In this document: positions 35,403 to 44,265 of the stretch, piece after piece
Layout of the letters: each line of letters begins with the position of its first letter
Numbering within the stretch: the first letter of the stretch is position 1
Origin: an uncultured Eubacteriales bacterium
GTDB lineage: Bacteria; Bacillota; Clostridia; Oscillospirales; Acutalibacteraceae
DNA: 64,000 bases
Reading direction: 5' to 3'
Assembly: GCA_934462705.1 (NCBI GenBank)
Contig: CAKSIH010000001.1
Location: 152,777 to 216,776 of the forward strand
The notes under the pieces: generated by a model
Seen by the model: only the letters and a program-made list of their open reading frames with translations
Databases searched by the model: none
What the model was told of the DNA's origin: nothing
Program-made: the position numbers and the translations under genes

Positions 35403-35436
35403 TTACGAATTTATAACCATGAAAAAATTTGGAAAT

Positions 35437-36021
35437 TTAAATATCTTTCATTGTATTTTTAGCAAGTTCTTTGTCTTTTGTTAATAATGCAAGAAGGCAC
35501 TCATATATTACGCCGGGATTTTTTTGAAAATTTTCCTTTACGAGTTCTGCTTGCAGTTTATCTGGCACGTATAAGTTAAATGATAGCAAATCAATTTCGC
35601 CGCCGGAAATATTGCAGATAACAGAGTAACCATTTTTGTCTTTTTTTATGTCTACTGTGTTTTCGGTTTCTCTTTTTATTTTAGCCATTAAGTTTATTGT
35701 GGCACAAAGCGCCTTTTCGCGTATTGTTATGGGTAAGGCTGAGTCTAAATGGGTCGCTATTAATTTTCCACTTTCAGTTACTGTATAAAGATTTGATTTT
35801 TCATTAACTTTTTTTATATTTCCACTCTCAAATAAATCAGAAAAAGAATCACTTGCATCAAAGTAATTTGCTAAATTATTATTTTGTAAAATAGAAATAA
35901 CATCTTCCTTAGACATAGGCTCTTTAATACTTGTAAGTATGTAACAAATAAGAAGCTTTATATCAATCTTGCTTCTTAAACCGCCGGGATTTACTCCGGC
36001 TGTAAATGCATCAAATTTCAT
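35437..36021 (-). CDS. DUF4364 family protein
   Basis: A 194-aa protein of the DUF4364 family found in Clostridia. The N-terminal half looks like a winged helix (KLLICYILTSIKEPMSKEDVISIL, then LYTVTESGKLIATHL), so DNA binding is plausible; the C-terminal half is beta-rich. The family has no proven function. ATG 36021 overlaps the stop of the mscS-type gene by four bases, so both are translated as a pair. Confidence 0.85.
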   Translation of the reverse strand: MKFDAFTAGVNPGGLRSKIDIKLLICYILTSIKEPMSKEDVISILQNNNLANYFDASDSFSDLFESGNIKKVNEKSNLYTVTESGKLIATHLDSALPITIREKALCATINLMAKIKRETENTVDIKKDKNGYSVICNISGGEIDLLSFNLYVPDKLQAELVKENFQKNPGVIYECLLALLTKDKELAKNTMKDI

Positions 36022-36791
36022 TGATTTCCCTCCTTAACTGTTTTTAAAATTGCACAGTTTACTTTATCTTGTATTTGTGACATGGTATTACTATAGTCTT
36101 TAGTGTTGCACCATGCATTTATTCGTACATCTATGAAATCATCACTTGCCTTTTGAACATAAACTTCACAACTATTATCCTTTAAAATATTTGAATTTTC
36201 AAGGACAATTAATCGAATTTTTTCTTTTTGATCTTCTATATTAGAATTTTTATCTATGGTAAATGTAAGATCAATTTTTCGAGTTTTTTTAGCGGTGCAG
36301 TTTATTACATGTGACGAGGTAAGAATGGAATTTGGAATAACAACCTCTTTGTTATCCGCAGTTACTAAAGTTGTAAACATGAGCTCAATTTTGCTAACAG
36401 TCCCAGAAATTTTGTCAATTTCAAGATAATCCTTGACTTTAAAGGGCTTGTTAATTATTATTAAAAATCCGCTCGCCACGTTTGAAAGACTGTCTTTCAT
36501 TGCAAGGCCAACTGTCACTAAAGAGGCACCAAATGCGGCAACAATAGAGGAGGTGTTAACGCCTAACGCGGATATAGATATTAACAGAGCAATTATTTTG
36601 AATATAACTTTTAATCCTGAGTAAGAAAATGAAGCTATTGTAGAGTCAAGTTTAGACTTTATCATAGCCTTTTTTAACATTTTACTTAAGAAGTTTGAAA
36701 GCCACCATCCAATCGCGAAAATTATAATTGCAATGACTAATTTTGGAAAATAGGTTTTAAATATTTTTAAATATTCGAAAAATAAATCCAT
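36018..36791 (-). CDS. MscS family mechanosensitive channel
   Basis: A 257-aa small-conductance channel. Three membrane helices precede the beta domain; the pore-lining third helix reads TSSIVAAFGASLVTVGLAMKD with the small-residue pattern of MscS. NVASGFLIIINKPFKVKDYLEI and VVIPNSILTSSHVINCT follow as in the family. It would release solutes on osmotic downshock. The DUF4364 gene is coupled downstream. Confidence 0.92.
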   Translation of the reverse strand: MDLFFEYLKIFKTYFPKLVIAIIIFAIGWWLSNFLSKMLKKAMIKSKLDSTIASFSYSGLKVIFKIIALLISISALGVNTSSIVAAFGASLVTVGLAMKDSLSNVASGFLIIINKPFKVKDYLEIDKISGTVSKIELMFTTLVTADNKEVVIPNSILTSSHVINCTAKKTRKIDLTFTIDKNSNIEDQKEKIRLIVLENSNILKDNSCEVYVQKASDDFIDVRINAWCNTKDYSNTMSQIQDKVNCAILKTVKEGNQ

Positions 36792-36891
36792 AAAAGACCA
36801 CCAAATTTTTTATTTCTTTAAATTATTATATCATAAAAATATGTTGTTATTGTTAATTTTTCTTGAAAAATTTTTTCTTTTAAGGTAATAT

Positions 36892-39471
36892 ATGTTTATA
36901 GATAAAGTATGTACTAGATTGGAGTCTGATGTAATGGAAAAGCCTGCAGGAAATATTAATTTTTACTCTATATTTTGCCCTATGTTTGACACAGATTCAA
37001 TTGAGTTTGACCTATTAGAACAAATAAGAAAAAATTTTTTCCAAAGCGGCAAAAAGCAAAAGAATAAAATAACCAAGGAATTTAAAGGAAAGACGTACCA
37101 TTATTCATATGCAATGGAAAACCAAAAACCTATGAAATGGAAGAAAATGCTTGGCGGAAAAGTTTTGGAAAAAAGTATGCCAAGCGATATGGGATATATT
37201 ATTTTAATACAGGCTGAAAACAAAGATTTTATAAAATTGCTTTATTTTAATAATGAACACGACTGGATTAAGTCAGAATACTACATTAAAAATACTAAAG
37301 GCAAACCTATTTTTGCGTTTTATAAAAATGGAGATACTATACAAGTTAATAAATACGATAAAAATTTACAAATTAGTCAAGTTTATAATTTATATCCTTT
37401 TGATTTTAACCTTGATGAATATAAGATAGATGCCTTTAACGAAAATTTAACAACTATTTTTTGCAGGACAAGCAAAGGAGAAATAAGTTACTGTACTAAG
37501 GAACAAATTGAAGAAATTAATAAATTAAAAAGAGACGAAAATTATACAAGTGACAATATTTTAGCGGAATCAATAGAAGAAATGGCAGATGCGATTGTAC
37601 GTGAAACAGATATTTTAGTTGATGAATTATCAAATGAAATTGTACAAGCTTCAAAAAATTCAAAAAACCAAGACACTGGAGATAAATCAGACAAACTCTA
37701 CAAGGAGGTGACATGGGAGGAGGCTATAAACAGCAGTAAAAACGAAGCAAATAAAAATAATTTTGAATTTAGTAAAGAAATGATGGAAGACAATATTATA
37801 ACCAAAATAATAAAAGTAGGGGAAAACGAAGAGCTGTTTTATAGTGGCAAGCTTGATAAAAATCAGGGTAGAGTTGGATATGGCAGAACGTTTGGCAAGA
37901 ATGGAAACACTATATATGAAGGCGAATACTTAAACGACAAAAGAAATGGATTTGGAGTTCATCACTATAGTACCGGCGAAGTCTTTTATGTGGGAAACTT
38001 TAAAGACAATAATAGAGAACACTTAGGTATCTTATTTAAAAAAGATTACGAAAATATTCAAGTTGGTTCATTTTTTGAAAACAAAATTAAAAACATGGTG
38101 TCTGTTTTTGATAATAATGGGAATCTTGAGTATGCAGGACTTGTTGAAGATGGTAAGAAGTCGGGTGCCGCAGTAAGTTACAATGCAGATGATAATAAAA
38201 TTTTTGTTGGTGTATTTAAAAATGGGGAGTATTTAGGAAGAGGAACCACTTTTGATAAAGAAGGAAATCTTTATTATACAGGTGAATTTAACGGAGCGCA
38301 AAGGTGCGGTTTTGGTACGGAGTATAATAAGGATGCATCAATTAAATATAGGGGAAACTTTAAAGACGACCAGTATAACGGTGAAGGATCCTTGTTTTTT
38401 GATGATGGCCGATATATAACTGGAATTTTTAAAGATGGTAAACTTAGCGGTGCGGCTTGCGAATATTTTAAAGATGGCAGTAAGATTTATGAAGGCTATT
38501 TTAAGGACAATCGTTACTGTGGAGAAGGAACCCTTTATCTTAAAAATGGAAATTACGTAAAAGGAAGTTTTGCAGATGGCAAAATTTCTGGAACATATTT
38601 TGAATTTAACAAAGACGGAGACATGGTCTATGAAGGAGAGTGCGTTTATAGTGAAGATAAAGGTGAAGGGCAAAGTAGTTTAAACGAGAGAATTTATAAT
38701 GGAAATGGTGCTCTTTTTAAAGATGGAAAGTGTATTTATAAGGGAGGCTTTGTAAATGGAGCAAAAGCTGGCTTCGGTATAGAATATAATAATGGAAATG
38801 TTGTGTACATAGGAAATTTCAAAAATGATAAATATGACGGCTGCGGGATCTTGTTTAATGATAATAAGCCAATATTTGCTGGAAGTTTTTTGCAGGGCAA
38901 AAAACATGGAAGAGTTAATGAGATTTATGAAAATAAGGTAATTAAGGAATGTATCTTTGATAACGATGACCTTAAATATGTTGTTGAGTACAGCTACCCA
39001 GATATGAACATTGTATATTGTGGAAATATTTCATCTGGGAAAAAGAATGGCATGGGATGTGAATTTTCTGAGTATGCAGAGAAGCTAAATGAAGGGATTT
39101 TTGAAGACGGTAACATAGTGCGCCGTATGAGCGTGTGTATGAATAAACTTGATTATCTTTGCGAATGTAAAAAATTAAACACCTATGGATATAATGAGTA
39201 TGGAAAAGCTCCAGAGTTTTTTGTTGATGTAAATTATAACGGAGGAATTTATTCTGGTGCTGTGTCTGATGGAAGACCACATGGAAAGGGAACAATTTTA
39301 TATAATGATCATAGATATACGGGTGAATTTGCAAATGGGGAGCCAAAAGGGAATGGCGTTATATATAAAAACGATGGCTCTGAGATAAGAGGAACATTTT
39401 TGACTGATGAAGCAGAAAATGCAAAAGAAGAGGTGTTTCCTTCGGGTGTAAAGTATAAAATTTTAATTTGA
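36892..39471 (+). CDS. giant MORN-repeat protein
   Basis: An 859-aa protein. Residues 1 to about 310 form an N-terminal region I do not recognise (it begins with NINFYSIFCPMFDTD, is rich in charged residues and has no signal peptide). From about 315 to the end there are roughly 20 MORN repeats of the form Y-x-G-x-F-x-x-G-x-x-x-G-x-G, for example YEGEYLNDKRNGFG and YRGNFKDDQYNGEG. MORN arrays form long beta ribbons and often bind lipids or scaffold complexes. Start is ATG 36892 with a weak AAGG; ATG 36934 is an alternative. It leads into the MBL gene and V-ATPase genes. Confidence 0.82.
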   Translation: MFIDKVCTRLESDVMEKPAGNINFYSIFCPMFDTDSIEFDLLEQIRKNFFQSGKKQKNKITKEFKGKTYHYSYAMENQKPMKWKKMLGGKVLEKSMPSDMGYIILIQAENKDFIKLLYFNNEHDWIKSEYYIKNTKGKPIFAFYKNGDTIQVNKYDKNLQISQVYNLYPFDFNLDEYKIDAFNENLTTIFCRTSKGEISYCTKEQIEEINKLKRDENYTSDNILAESIEEMADAIVRETDILVDELSNEIVQASKNSKNQDTGDKSDKLYKEVTWEEAINSSKNEANKNNFEFSKEMMEDNIITKIIKVGENEELFYSGKLDKNQGRVGYGRTFGKNGNTIYEGEYLNDKRNGFGVHHYSTGEVFYVGNFKDNNREHLGILFKKDYENIQVGSFFENKIKNMVSVFDNNGNLEYAGLVEDGKKSGAAVSYNADDNKIFVGVFKNGEYLGRGTTFDKEGNLYYTGEFNGAQRCGFGTEYNKDASIKYRGNFKDDQYNGEGSLFFDDGRYITGIFKDGKLSGAACEYFKDGSKIYEGYFKDNRYCGEGTLYLKNGNYVKGSFADGKISGTYFEFNKDGDMVYEGECVYSEDKGEGQSSLNERIYNGNGALFKDGKCIYKGGFVNGAKAGFGIEYNNGNVVYIGNFKNDKYDGCGILFNDNKPIFAGSFLQGKKHGRVNEIYENKVIKECIFDNDDLKYVVEYSYPDMNIVYCGNISSGKKNGMGCEFSEYAEKLNEGIFEDGNIVRRMSVCMNKLDYLCECKKLNTYGYNEYGKAPEFFVDVNYNGGIYSGAVSDGRPHGKGTILYNDHRYTGEFANGEPKGNGVIYKNDGSEIRGTFLTDEAENAKEEVFPSGVKYKILI

Positions 39472-39486
39472 TGAGGAGAATATACT

Positions 39487-40770
39487 ATTCTTGAGTGGGT
39501 TGATATTCACAATGTTGGTTTTGGTGAATGCATAGTTTTAGGTGGAGATAATGAAATTTTAATGGTGGATTGCGGTTCTATGAACATACTTTTAAAACGC
39601 CAAAATGTTATGTTTAAGAATTATGTTATAAATCATGTTATTCCAAGATATATTGATATAAAGAAAAAAAGTTTTTTACTTACTCATTTTCACAAGGACC
39701 ATCTAAATGGCTTTAAATATATATTAAAGGAAGATGCAAATTTTTTTAATGAAATTTACATTCCCAAAATTTCAAGGAATGAAAGTGGAAGATCAGTTTT
39801 GCTAGAACTTGCAATTTTCTCATTTGTGTTTTTAAGTAAGAAAACAAACTGTGCACAAATGAACATAGCTCCCATGTTTATATTTAGCTTGCTTCGTAAA
39901 AGCATAAGAGAAAATAAGGTGACAACACTTACAAGTGGTGACATTTTTGAGGTTTTGGATTGCAAATATGAGGTTGTAAGTTTTGCGGGACATCAAAACT
40001 TTTCAACAATTGTTTTGAGCGCTGTTGAAAAAATAGAAGCTCTTTTAAGAAATTGCTCATACAATTTAAAGGTGAAAAAATTAATGGAGGCAAAAGAAAA
40101 GTTTTGCTGTACATATTTTGAATGCAGTGAAATGTGTAGTATTTCTTTTAATGTTGATAGGAATGAGTTAATAAGTAAAATTGATGAATTAAATAATTAC
40201 ACTATAGAACTATCTAATATATCAAGGGAGCTTGCTGGGGAAGATATAGCATATAAAATTTCTCAATTTTTAAAAGATGAGAATGTTCAAAATGAGTATA
40301 GCAATATGCAAAATGAATTTAGCTTGGTGTTTCAAAATAAGTCAGATTGTGCTGACAACATATTAATGACCGGAGATGCAACAAAGAACGCAATCTTGAA
40401 TATAAAAGACAAATTTTTTAAAAAATATCGTATTTTCAAGGCACCGCATCATGGAACGGAAGGTTATTACTGCAAAATTTTCGACAATATTTTGAAAGAC
40501 CATGTTATAATATCAAATGGAATCTATCATGTGGGCGGAAAAATCAGTAAAAAATACTGTGATGATTTTTCAATGAAGCATTGTACCGATTGTACAGTTT
40601 GCGGTTTTTTTACAAAAAATAAAACTTGCTGCAATAGGTTGAATTATTGTGAGGACAGCAAAGAGCTATCTTTAAGGTGCACACATAATGGAGTAAGTTC
40701 TGGGGTTTCTGATTGTAACATTTATGTGGTTTCAGGTTATAACAATAGAGGTTGTTTTTGCGATGAATGA
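39487..40770 (+). CDS. ComEC-like metallo-beta-lactamase-fold protein
   Basis: A predicted cytoplasmic metallo-hydrolase of about 427 aa. The metal motif THFHKDHLNG (HxHxDH type), MTGDAT and KAPHHGTEG are those of ComEC/Rec2-like MBL domains. An insert of about 170 residues lies between the metal sites, and the C-terminus is Cys-rich (CTDCTVCGFF, CCNRLNYC). The first ATG in frame (39562) would remove the first strand (VDIHNVGFGECIVLGGDNE), which clearly belongs to the fold. The frame opens at 39475, and the only plausible start with a ribosome site (GAGGAG) is ATT 39487. It sits 15 bases behind the MORN gene. Confidence 0.78.
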   Translation: MLEWVDIHNVGFGECIVLGGDNEILMVDCGSMNILLKRQNVMFKNYVINHVIPRYIDIKKKSFLLTHFHKDHLNGFKYILKEDANFFNEIYIPKISRNESGRSVLLELAIFSFVFLSKKTNCAQMNIAPMFIFSLLRKSIRENKVTTLTSGDIFEVLDCKYEVVSFAGHQNFSTIVLSAVEKIEALLRNCSYNLKVKKLMEAKEKFCCTYFECSEMCSISFNVDRNELISKIDELNNYTIELSNISRELAGEDIAYKISQFLKDENVQNEYSNMQNEFSLVFQNKSDCADNILMTGDATKNAILNIKDKFFKKYRIFKAPHHGTEGYYCKIFDNILKDHVIISNGIYHVGGKISKKYCDDFSMKHCTDCTVCGFFTKNKTCCNRLNYCEDSKELSLRCTHNGVSSGVSDCNIYVVSGYNNRGCFCDE

Positions 40771-40784
40771 TGGGAGTGGTTTGA

Positions 40785-41096
40785 TTGGTAAAGGAAGCAA
40801 TTGAAAAAGTCTACGATGCGGAAAAAGAAGCGTCAAAAGTAATAGAAGATGCGAAGAATCAAGCGGATTTAATAATACAAAGGGCCAAAACTGTAGCAGA
40901 TAGCATAATTAAAGCACAGATAAAGGATGCGAAGCTAAATGCTGAAGAGAGGTTGAAACTTGCACAAAAAGAAAATAAAGCAGCGATGGAAGAGATTATA
41001 AAAAAATCAGAAAACGAAGCTGCGATGATTAAAAGAAAAGCTCAAGTTAGAGTATCTGATGCAATAAAAATAGTTATAGAAACAATAGCTGGTTGA
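40785..41096 (+). CDS. ntpF: V-type ATPase subunit H/G (peripheral stalk)
   Basis: A 103-aa, almost wholly helical protein rich in A, K and E (EKEASKVIEDAKNQADLIIQ), with the coiled-coil layout of the stalk subunit that pairs with subunit E. It starts with TTG behind GGGAGTGG, 14 bases after the MBL gene, and precedes subunit I. This is the normal first place in bacterial V-ATPase operons. Confidence 0.85.
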   Translation: MVKEAIEKVYDAEKEASKVIEDAKNQADLIIQRAKTVADSIIKAQIKDAKLNAEERLKLAQKENKAAMEEIIKKSENEAAMIKRKAQVRVSDAIKIVIETIAG

Positions 41097-41126
41097 TGAA
41101 GTACACTTTAAAGGTGGTGATTTTAT

Positions 41127-43148
41127 ATGTCGGTACTTGCAATGAAAAAGATGGAGTTGTGTGCAAGAAAAAGAGATAGAAAAGCTATATTAGAGATGCT
41201 TCAGAGGTTAGGGCTAGTTGAAGTTTATGAGATTAAGGAAGATAATTACGATTTTGAAAACTTAGATTTATCAGGCCAAATGGCAGTTTTTGAAAGGACT
41301 AAAAATATAGCAGAGCGCGCCATAGAGATATTGGGAAAATATAACAATAAAAAATCGGCTCGATCTTTTTTCAATGTGAAAAAGGATATATCTAAAGAGG
41401 AATACTACAGATTTGCAGAGGAATCTTTATCTGGTAGCAAAATAGCAGGGGAAATTGTAAATTTTGAAAAGTTAATAGCAGAAAAAAAGGCGCAAATTAT
41501 AAAAATTGAGACAAATATAACGTCTTTAGAACCATGGCTTAATCTAGATGTTTCAATGAAATTTTGTGAAACTGAAAAAACAAATGCTTTTATTGGAGTT
41601 TTGCCTGAATTTGCAAATCAAGAGGAAATATTACACAGATTTTATGAAGATGAAGAGTTAGTAAATAATATTGATGTTACTATTGTAAGCAGTGGTGACC
41701 AGCAGACATGTGTGTTTATTTTGGTATCAAAGAAATTATCAGACAATGTAGAGAAAAAATTGAAGTTTATGGGTTTTTCAAAGCCACCCTTTTTAACATC
41801 ACGTTCTCCTATTGATGAGAAGATAAGTCTTGAAAAAAAAGTGGATCAGCTTAAAAGCGAAATAAATACAGCTATTGCTAAAATTTTAAATTATAAGGAT
41901 AATTTAGAGTTATTGAAATTTTTAGTTGACTATAACAGTATGCGAAAGGAAAAGTATGAGGTTTTAGCAAAGACTGAAAATACAAAAAAAGTTTTCTTTT
42001 TAACGGCTTATGTAGAGGCCAAAAATGTAAATGAGTTAAAAAATTGCTTGAATGCGAATTTTGAAGTTGCACTTAATTTTGAAAATCCCAGTGAGGATGA
42101 TGATGTGCCAACGGTGCTTGAAAACAATAAATTTTCATCTCCTGTAGAAACGGTACTTGAAAGTTACAGTCTACCGAGAAGAGGCGAAGTTGATCCGACT
42201 TCGGTTATGGCAATATTTTACTATGTGCTCTTTGGCCTAATGCTTTCAGATGCGGCTTATGGCGCAATTATAGCAGCGTTTTGCGGCATTGTGCTGCGCA
42301 GGGCAAAAGGGATGAGCTTAGGACTGAAAAAATCGTTTAAGATGTTTATGTATTGTGGCTTTTCAACCGTGTTTTGGGGCATAATGTTTGGCAGCTATTT
42401 TGGCGATGCTATTACTGTTATTTCGGAAACGTTTTTTGGAAGACCAATAATTATCCACCCTTTGTGGTTTGAACCTCTTAGTTCACCTATGTTTATGTTG
42501 GCGTTTTCATTTGGACTTGGAATAATACATATTTTTACAGGGTTGTTTATAAAATTATATGAACTTGTAAGGACAGAGCGGTATAAGGATGCTGTATTTG
42601 ATGTTATAACATGGTATTTACTGGTGGGGGGAATTATAGTATATATGTTGTCGTCTCCCATGGTATGCAGTATGTTAACACTCGATTTCTCTATACCGGA
42701 GTTAATTGGAAAAATTGGCATGGCGTGCGCTGCTGTTGGAGCAATTTTAATTGTTTTTACAGGCGGCAGAGAATCTAAAAATCCTATTAAAAGGTTTTTA
42801 AAGGGCCTTTACAGTTTATATGGGGTTACAGGGTATCTAGGGGATATATTATCTTACTCAAGACTTTTAGCGTTGGGCATGGCAACAGGAGTAATAGCTC
42901 AGGTATTTAACAAAATGGGTACTATGGCTGGCAATGGCGTGATGGGAATTGTTGTTTTTACACTGATTTTTATTGTAGGGCACACAATGAACATAGCAAT
43001 AAATCTTTTGGGAGCGTATGTTCACACCAATAGATTGCAATTTGTTGAATTTTTAAGCAAGTTTTATGAAGGCGGAGGAAGAAAATTCTCACCGTTTTCT
43101 GCAAATACAAAATATTTTACAATAATGGAGGATATGCACAATGGATAA
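41127..43148 (+). CDS. ntpI: V-type ATPase subunit I (a subunit)
   Basis: A 673-aa protein: a soluble coiled-coil half (to about residue 350) that ties the stalks to the membrane, then seven or eight membrane helices. SYSLPRRGEVDPT and the later GYLGDILSYSRLLALGMATGVIA carry the family signatures, the latter with the essential Arg of the ion path. GGTGG precedes the ATG. The stop overlaps subunit K by eight bases. Confidence 0.95.
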   Translation: MSVLAMKKMELCARKRDRKAILEMLQRLGLVEVYEIKEDNYDFENLDLSGQMAVFERTKNIAERAIEILGKYNNKKSARSFFNVKKDISKEEYYRFAEESLSGSKIAGEIVNFEKLIAEKKAQIIKIETNITSLEPWLNLDVSMKFCETEKTNAFIGVLPEFANQEEILHRFYEDEELVNNIDVTIVSSGDQQTCVFILVSKKLSDNVEKKLKFMGFSKPPFLTSRSPIDEKISLEKKVDQLKSEINTAIAKILNYKDNLELLKFLVDYNSMRKEKYEVLAKTENTKKVFFLTAYVEAKNVNELKNCLNANFEVALNFENPSEDDDVPTVLENNKFSSPVETVLESYSLPRRGEVDPTSVMAIFYYVLFGLMLSDAAYGAIIAAFCGIVLRRAKGMSLGLKKSFKMFMYCGFSTVFWGIMFGSYFGDAITVISETFFGRPIIIHPLWFEPLSSPMFMLAFSFGLGIIHIFTGLFIKLYELVRTERYKDAVFDVITWYLLVGGIIVYMLSSPMVCSMLTLDFSIPELIGKIGMACAAVGAILIVFTGGRESKNPIKRFLKGLYSLYGVTGYLGDILSYSRLLALGMATGVIAQVFNKMGTMAGNGVMGIVVFTLIFIVGHTMNIAINLLGAYVHTNRLQFVEFLSKFYEGGGRKFSPFSANTKYFTIMEDMHNG

Positions 43149-43623
43149 TTTAGGGGTAGTTTTTGCTTTGTTAGGAGCAGCTTTGGCATCACTTTTATCT
43201 GGAATAGGTTCGGCAATTGGAGTTGGAATGGCCGGAGAAGCAGCTGCAGGAGTTGTTACAGAAGATCCAGGTAAATTTGGTAAGGTTTTATTGCTACAGC
43301 TTTTACCGGGAACCCAAGGAATATATGGCTTGTTAGTAGCTTTTGTAACTCTTTTGCAGATAGGTATTTTGGGAGGAAGCTCAGATATTTCTCTTGCTAA
43401 GGGACTTTTATATTTTGCAGCATGTTTGCCAATGGCCTTTGTGGGGTTATGGTCAGCAATACGGCAAGCGAGGGCCGCGGTAGCTGGAATTTCAACTGTA
43501 GCAAAAAGACCAGATCAAATGGGCAAGGCTATGATTTTCCCTGCTATGGTTGAAACATATGCAATATTAGCTTTACTGGTTTCGTTTCTTTCTATTTTAA
43601 ATATTCCAAATATAAATATTTAA
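43141..43623 (+). CDS. ntpK: V-type ATPase subunit K (proteolipid ring)
   Basis: A 160-aa duplicated proteolipid with four membrane helices; it forms the rotor ring. The ion-binding Glu is E138 in MVETYAILAL. L55, T58 and Q59 in LPGTQG and Q109 in SAIRQARAA match in type and spacing the sodium ligands of Enterococcus hirae NtpK (L61, T64, Q65, Q110, E139). This suggests sodium transport. ATG 43141 follows GGAGG and overlaps subunit I. Confidence 0.95.
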   Translation: MDNLGVVFALLGAALASLLSGIGSAIGVGMAGEAAAGVVTEDPGKFGKVLLLQLLPGTQGIYGLLVAFVTLLQIGILGGSSDISLAKGLLYFAACLPMAFVGLWSAIRQARAAVAGISTVAKRPDQMGKAMIFPAMVETYAILALLVSFLSILNIPNINI

Positions 43624-43643
43624 ATTTTGTTAGGAGAGTTTAT

Positions 43644-44240
43644 ATGACTGGACTTGAAAACATAATAAAGGGGATAGAAGATGAGGCCAGATTATTAGCA
43701 GATGAAATTTTAAAGAAAGCAAGAAAAGAAGCTGATGAAATAACATCTAAAGCTAAGCAGGTAGCAATGGATGAGGTCTTGACAATTTCAGATCAATCGA
43801 AAAAGCAAATAAGGTTTATGAATGAAAGAAATAAATCTTTTTCAGAATTAAAAAGGAAGCAAATTATTTTACAAAGCAAAAATGACATAATTAATTCAGT
43901 AGTTAAAAACGCTAAAAGTGAAATTTTAAACATGAACGATGACAATTATTTTAGCTTTATTTTAAAGTTAGTAAATAAATTTTTATCACCTAAGGCTGCA
44001 ATAATAATTTTTTCGGATAATGATTTAAACCGGATGACATATGCTTTCCGAAATGAACTTATAGCTTTAGCAGAAAGCAAAGGATCACAGCTTACAATTA
44101 GTTCAAGTGGGGCAGATATATCCGGAGGATTTATAATAAGTTATGGTGAAATAGAGGAAAATTGCTCTATTGATGCGTTATTTGAAAGTTTTCATGCCGA
44201 CATTTCTGATAAAATTAATCAGGTTTTATTTGCGTCTTAG
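43644..44240 (+). CDS. ntpE: V-type ATPase subunit E
   Basis: A 198-aa peripheral-stalk subunit. The N-terminal half is a long helix (ADEILKKARKEADEITSKAK), and the C-terminal half contains SSGADISGGFIISYGEIEENCSIDALFES, the standard ending of subunit E. AGGAG precedes the ATG, 20 bases after subunit K. Confidence 0.93.
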   Translation: MTGLENIIKGIEDEARLLADEILKKARKEADEITSKAKQVAMDEVLTISDQSKKQIRFMNERNKSFSELKRKQIILQSKNDIINSVVKNAKSEILNMNDDNYFSFILKLVNKFLSPKAAIIIFSDNDLNRMTYAFRNELIALAESKGSQLTISSSGADISGGFIISYGEIEENCSIDALFESFHADISDKINQVLFAS

Positions 44241-44265
44241 TTATTAGGGGTAAGGGTGATAAACT

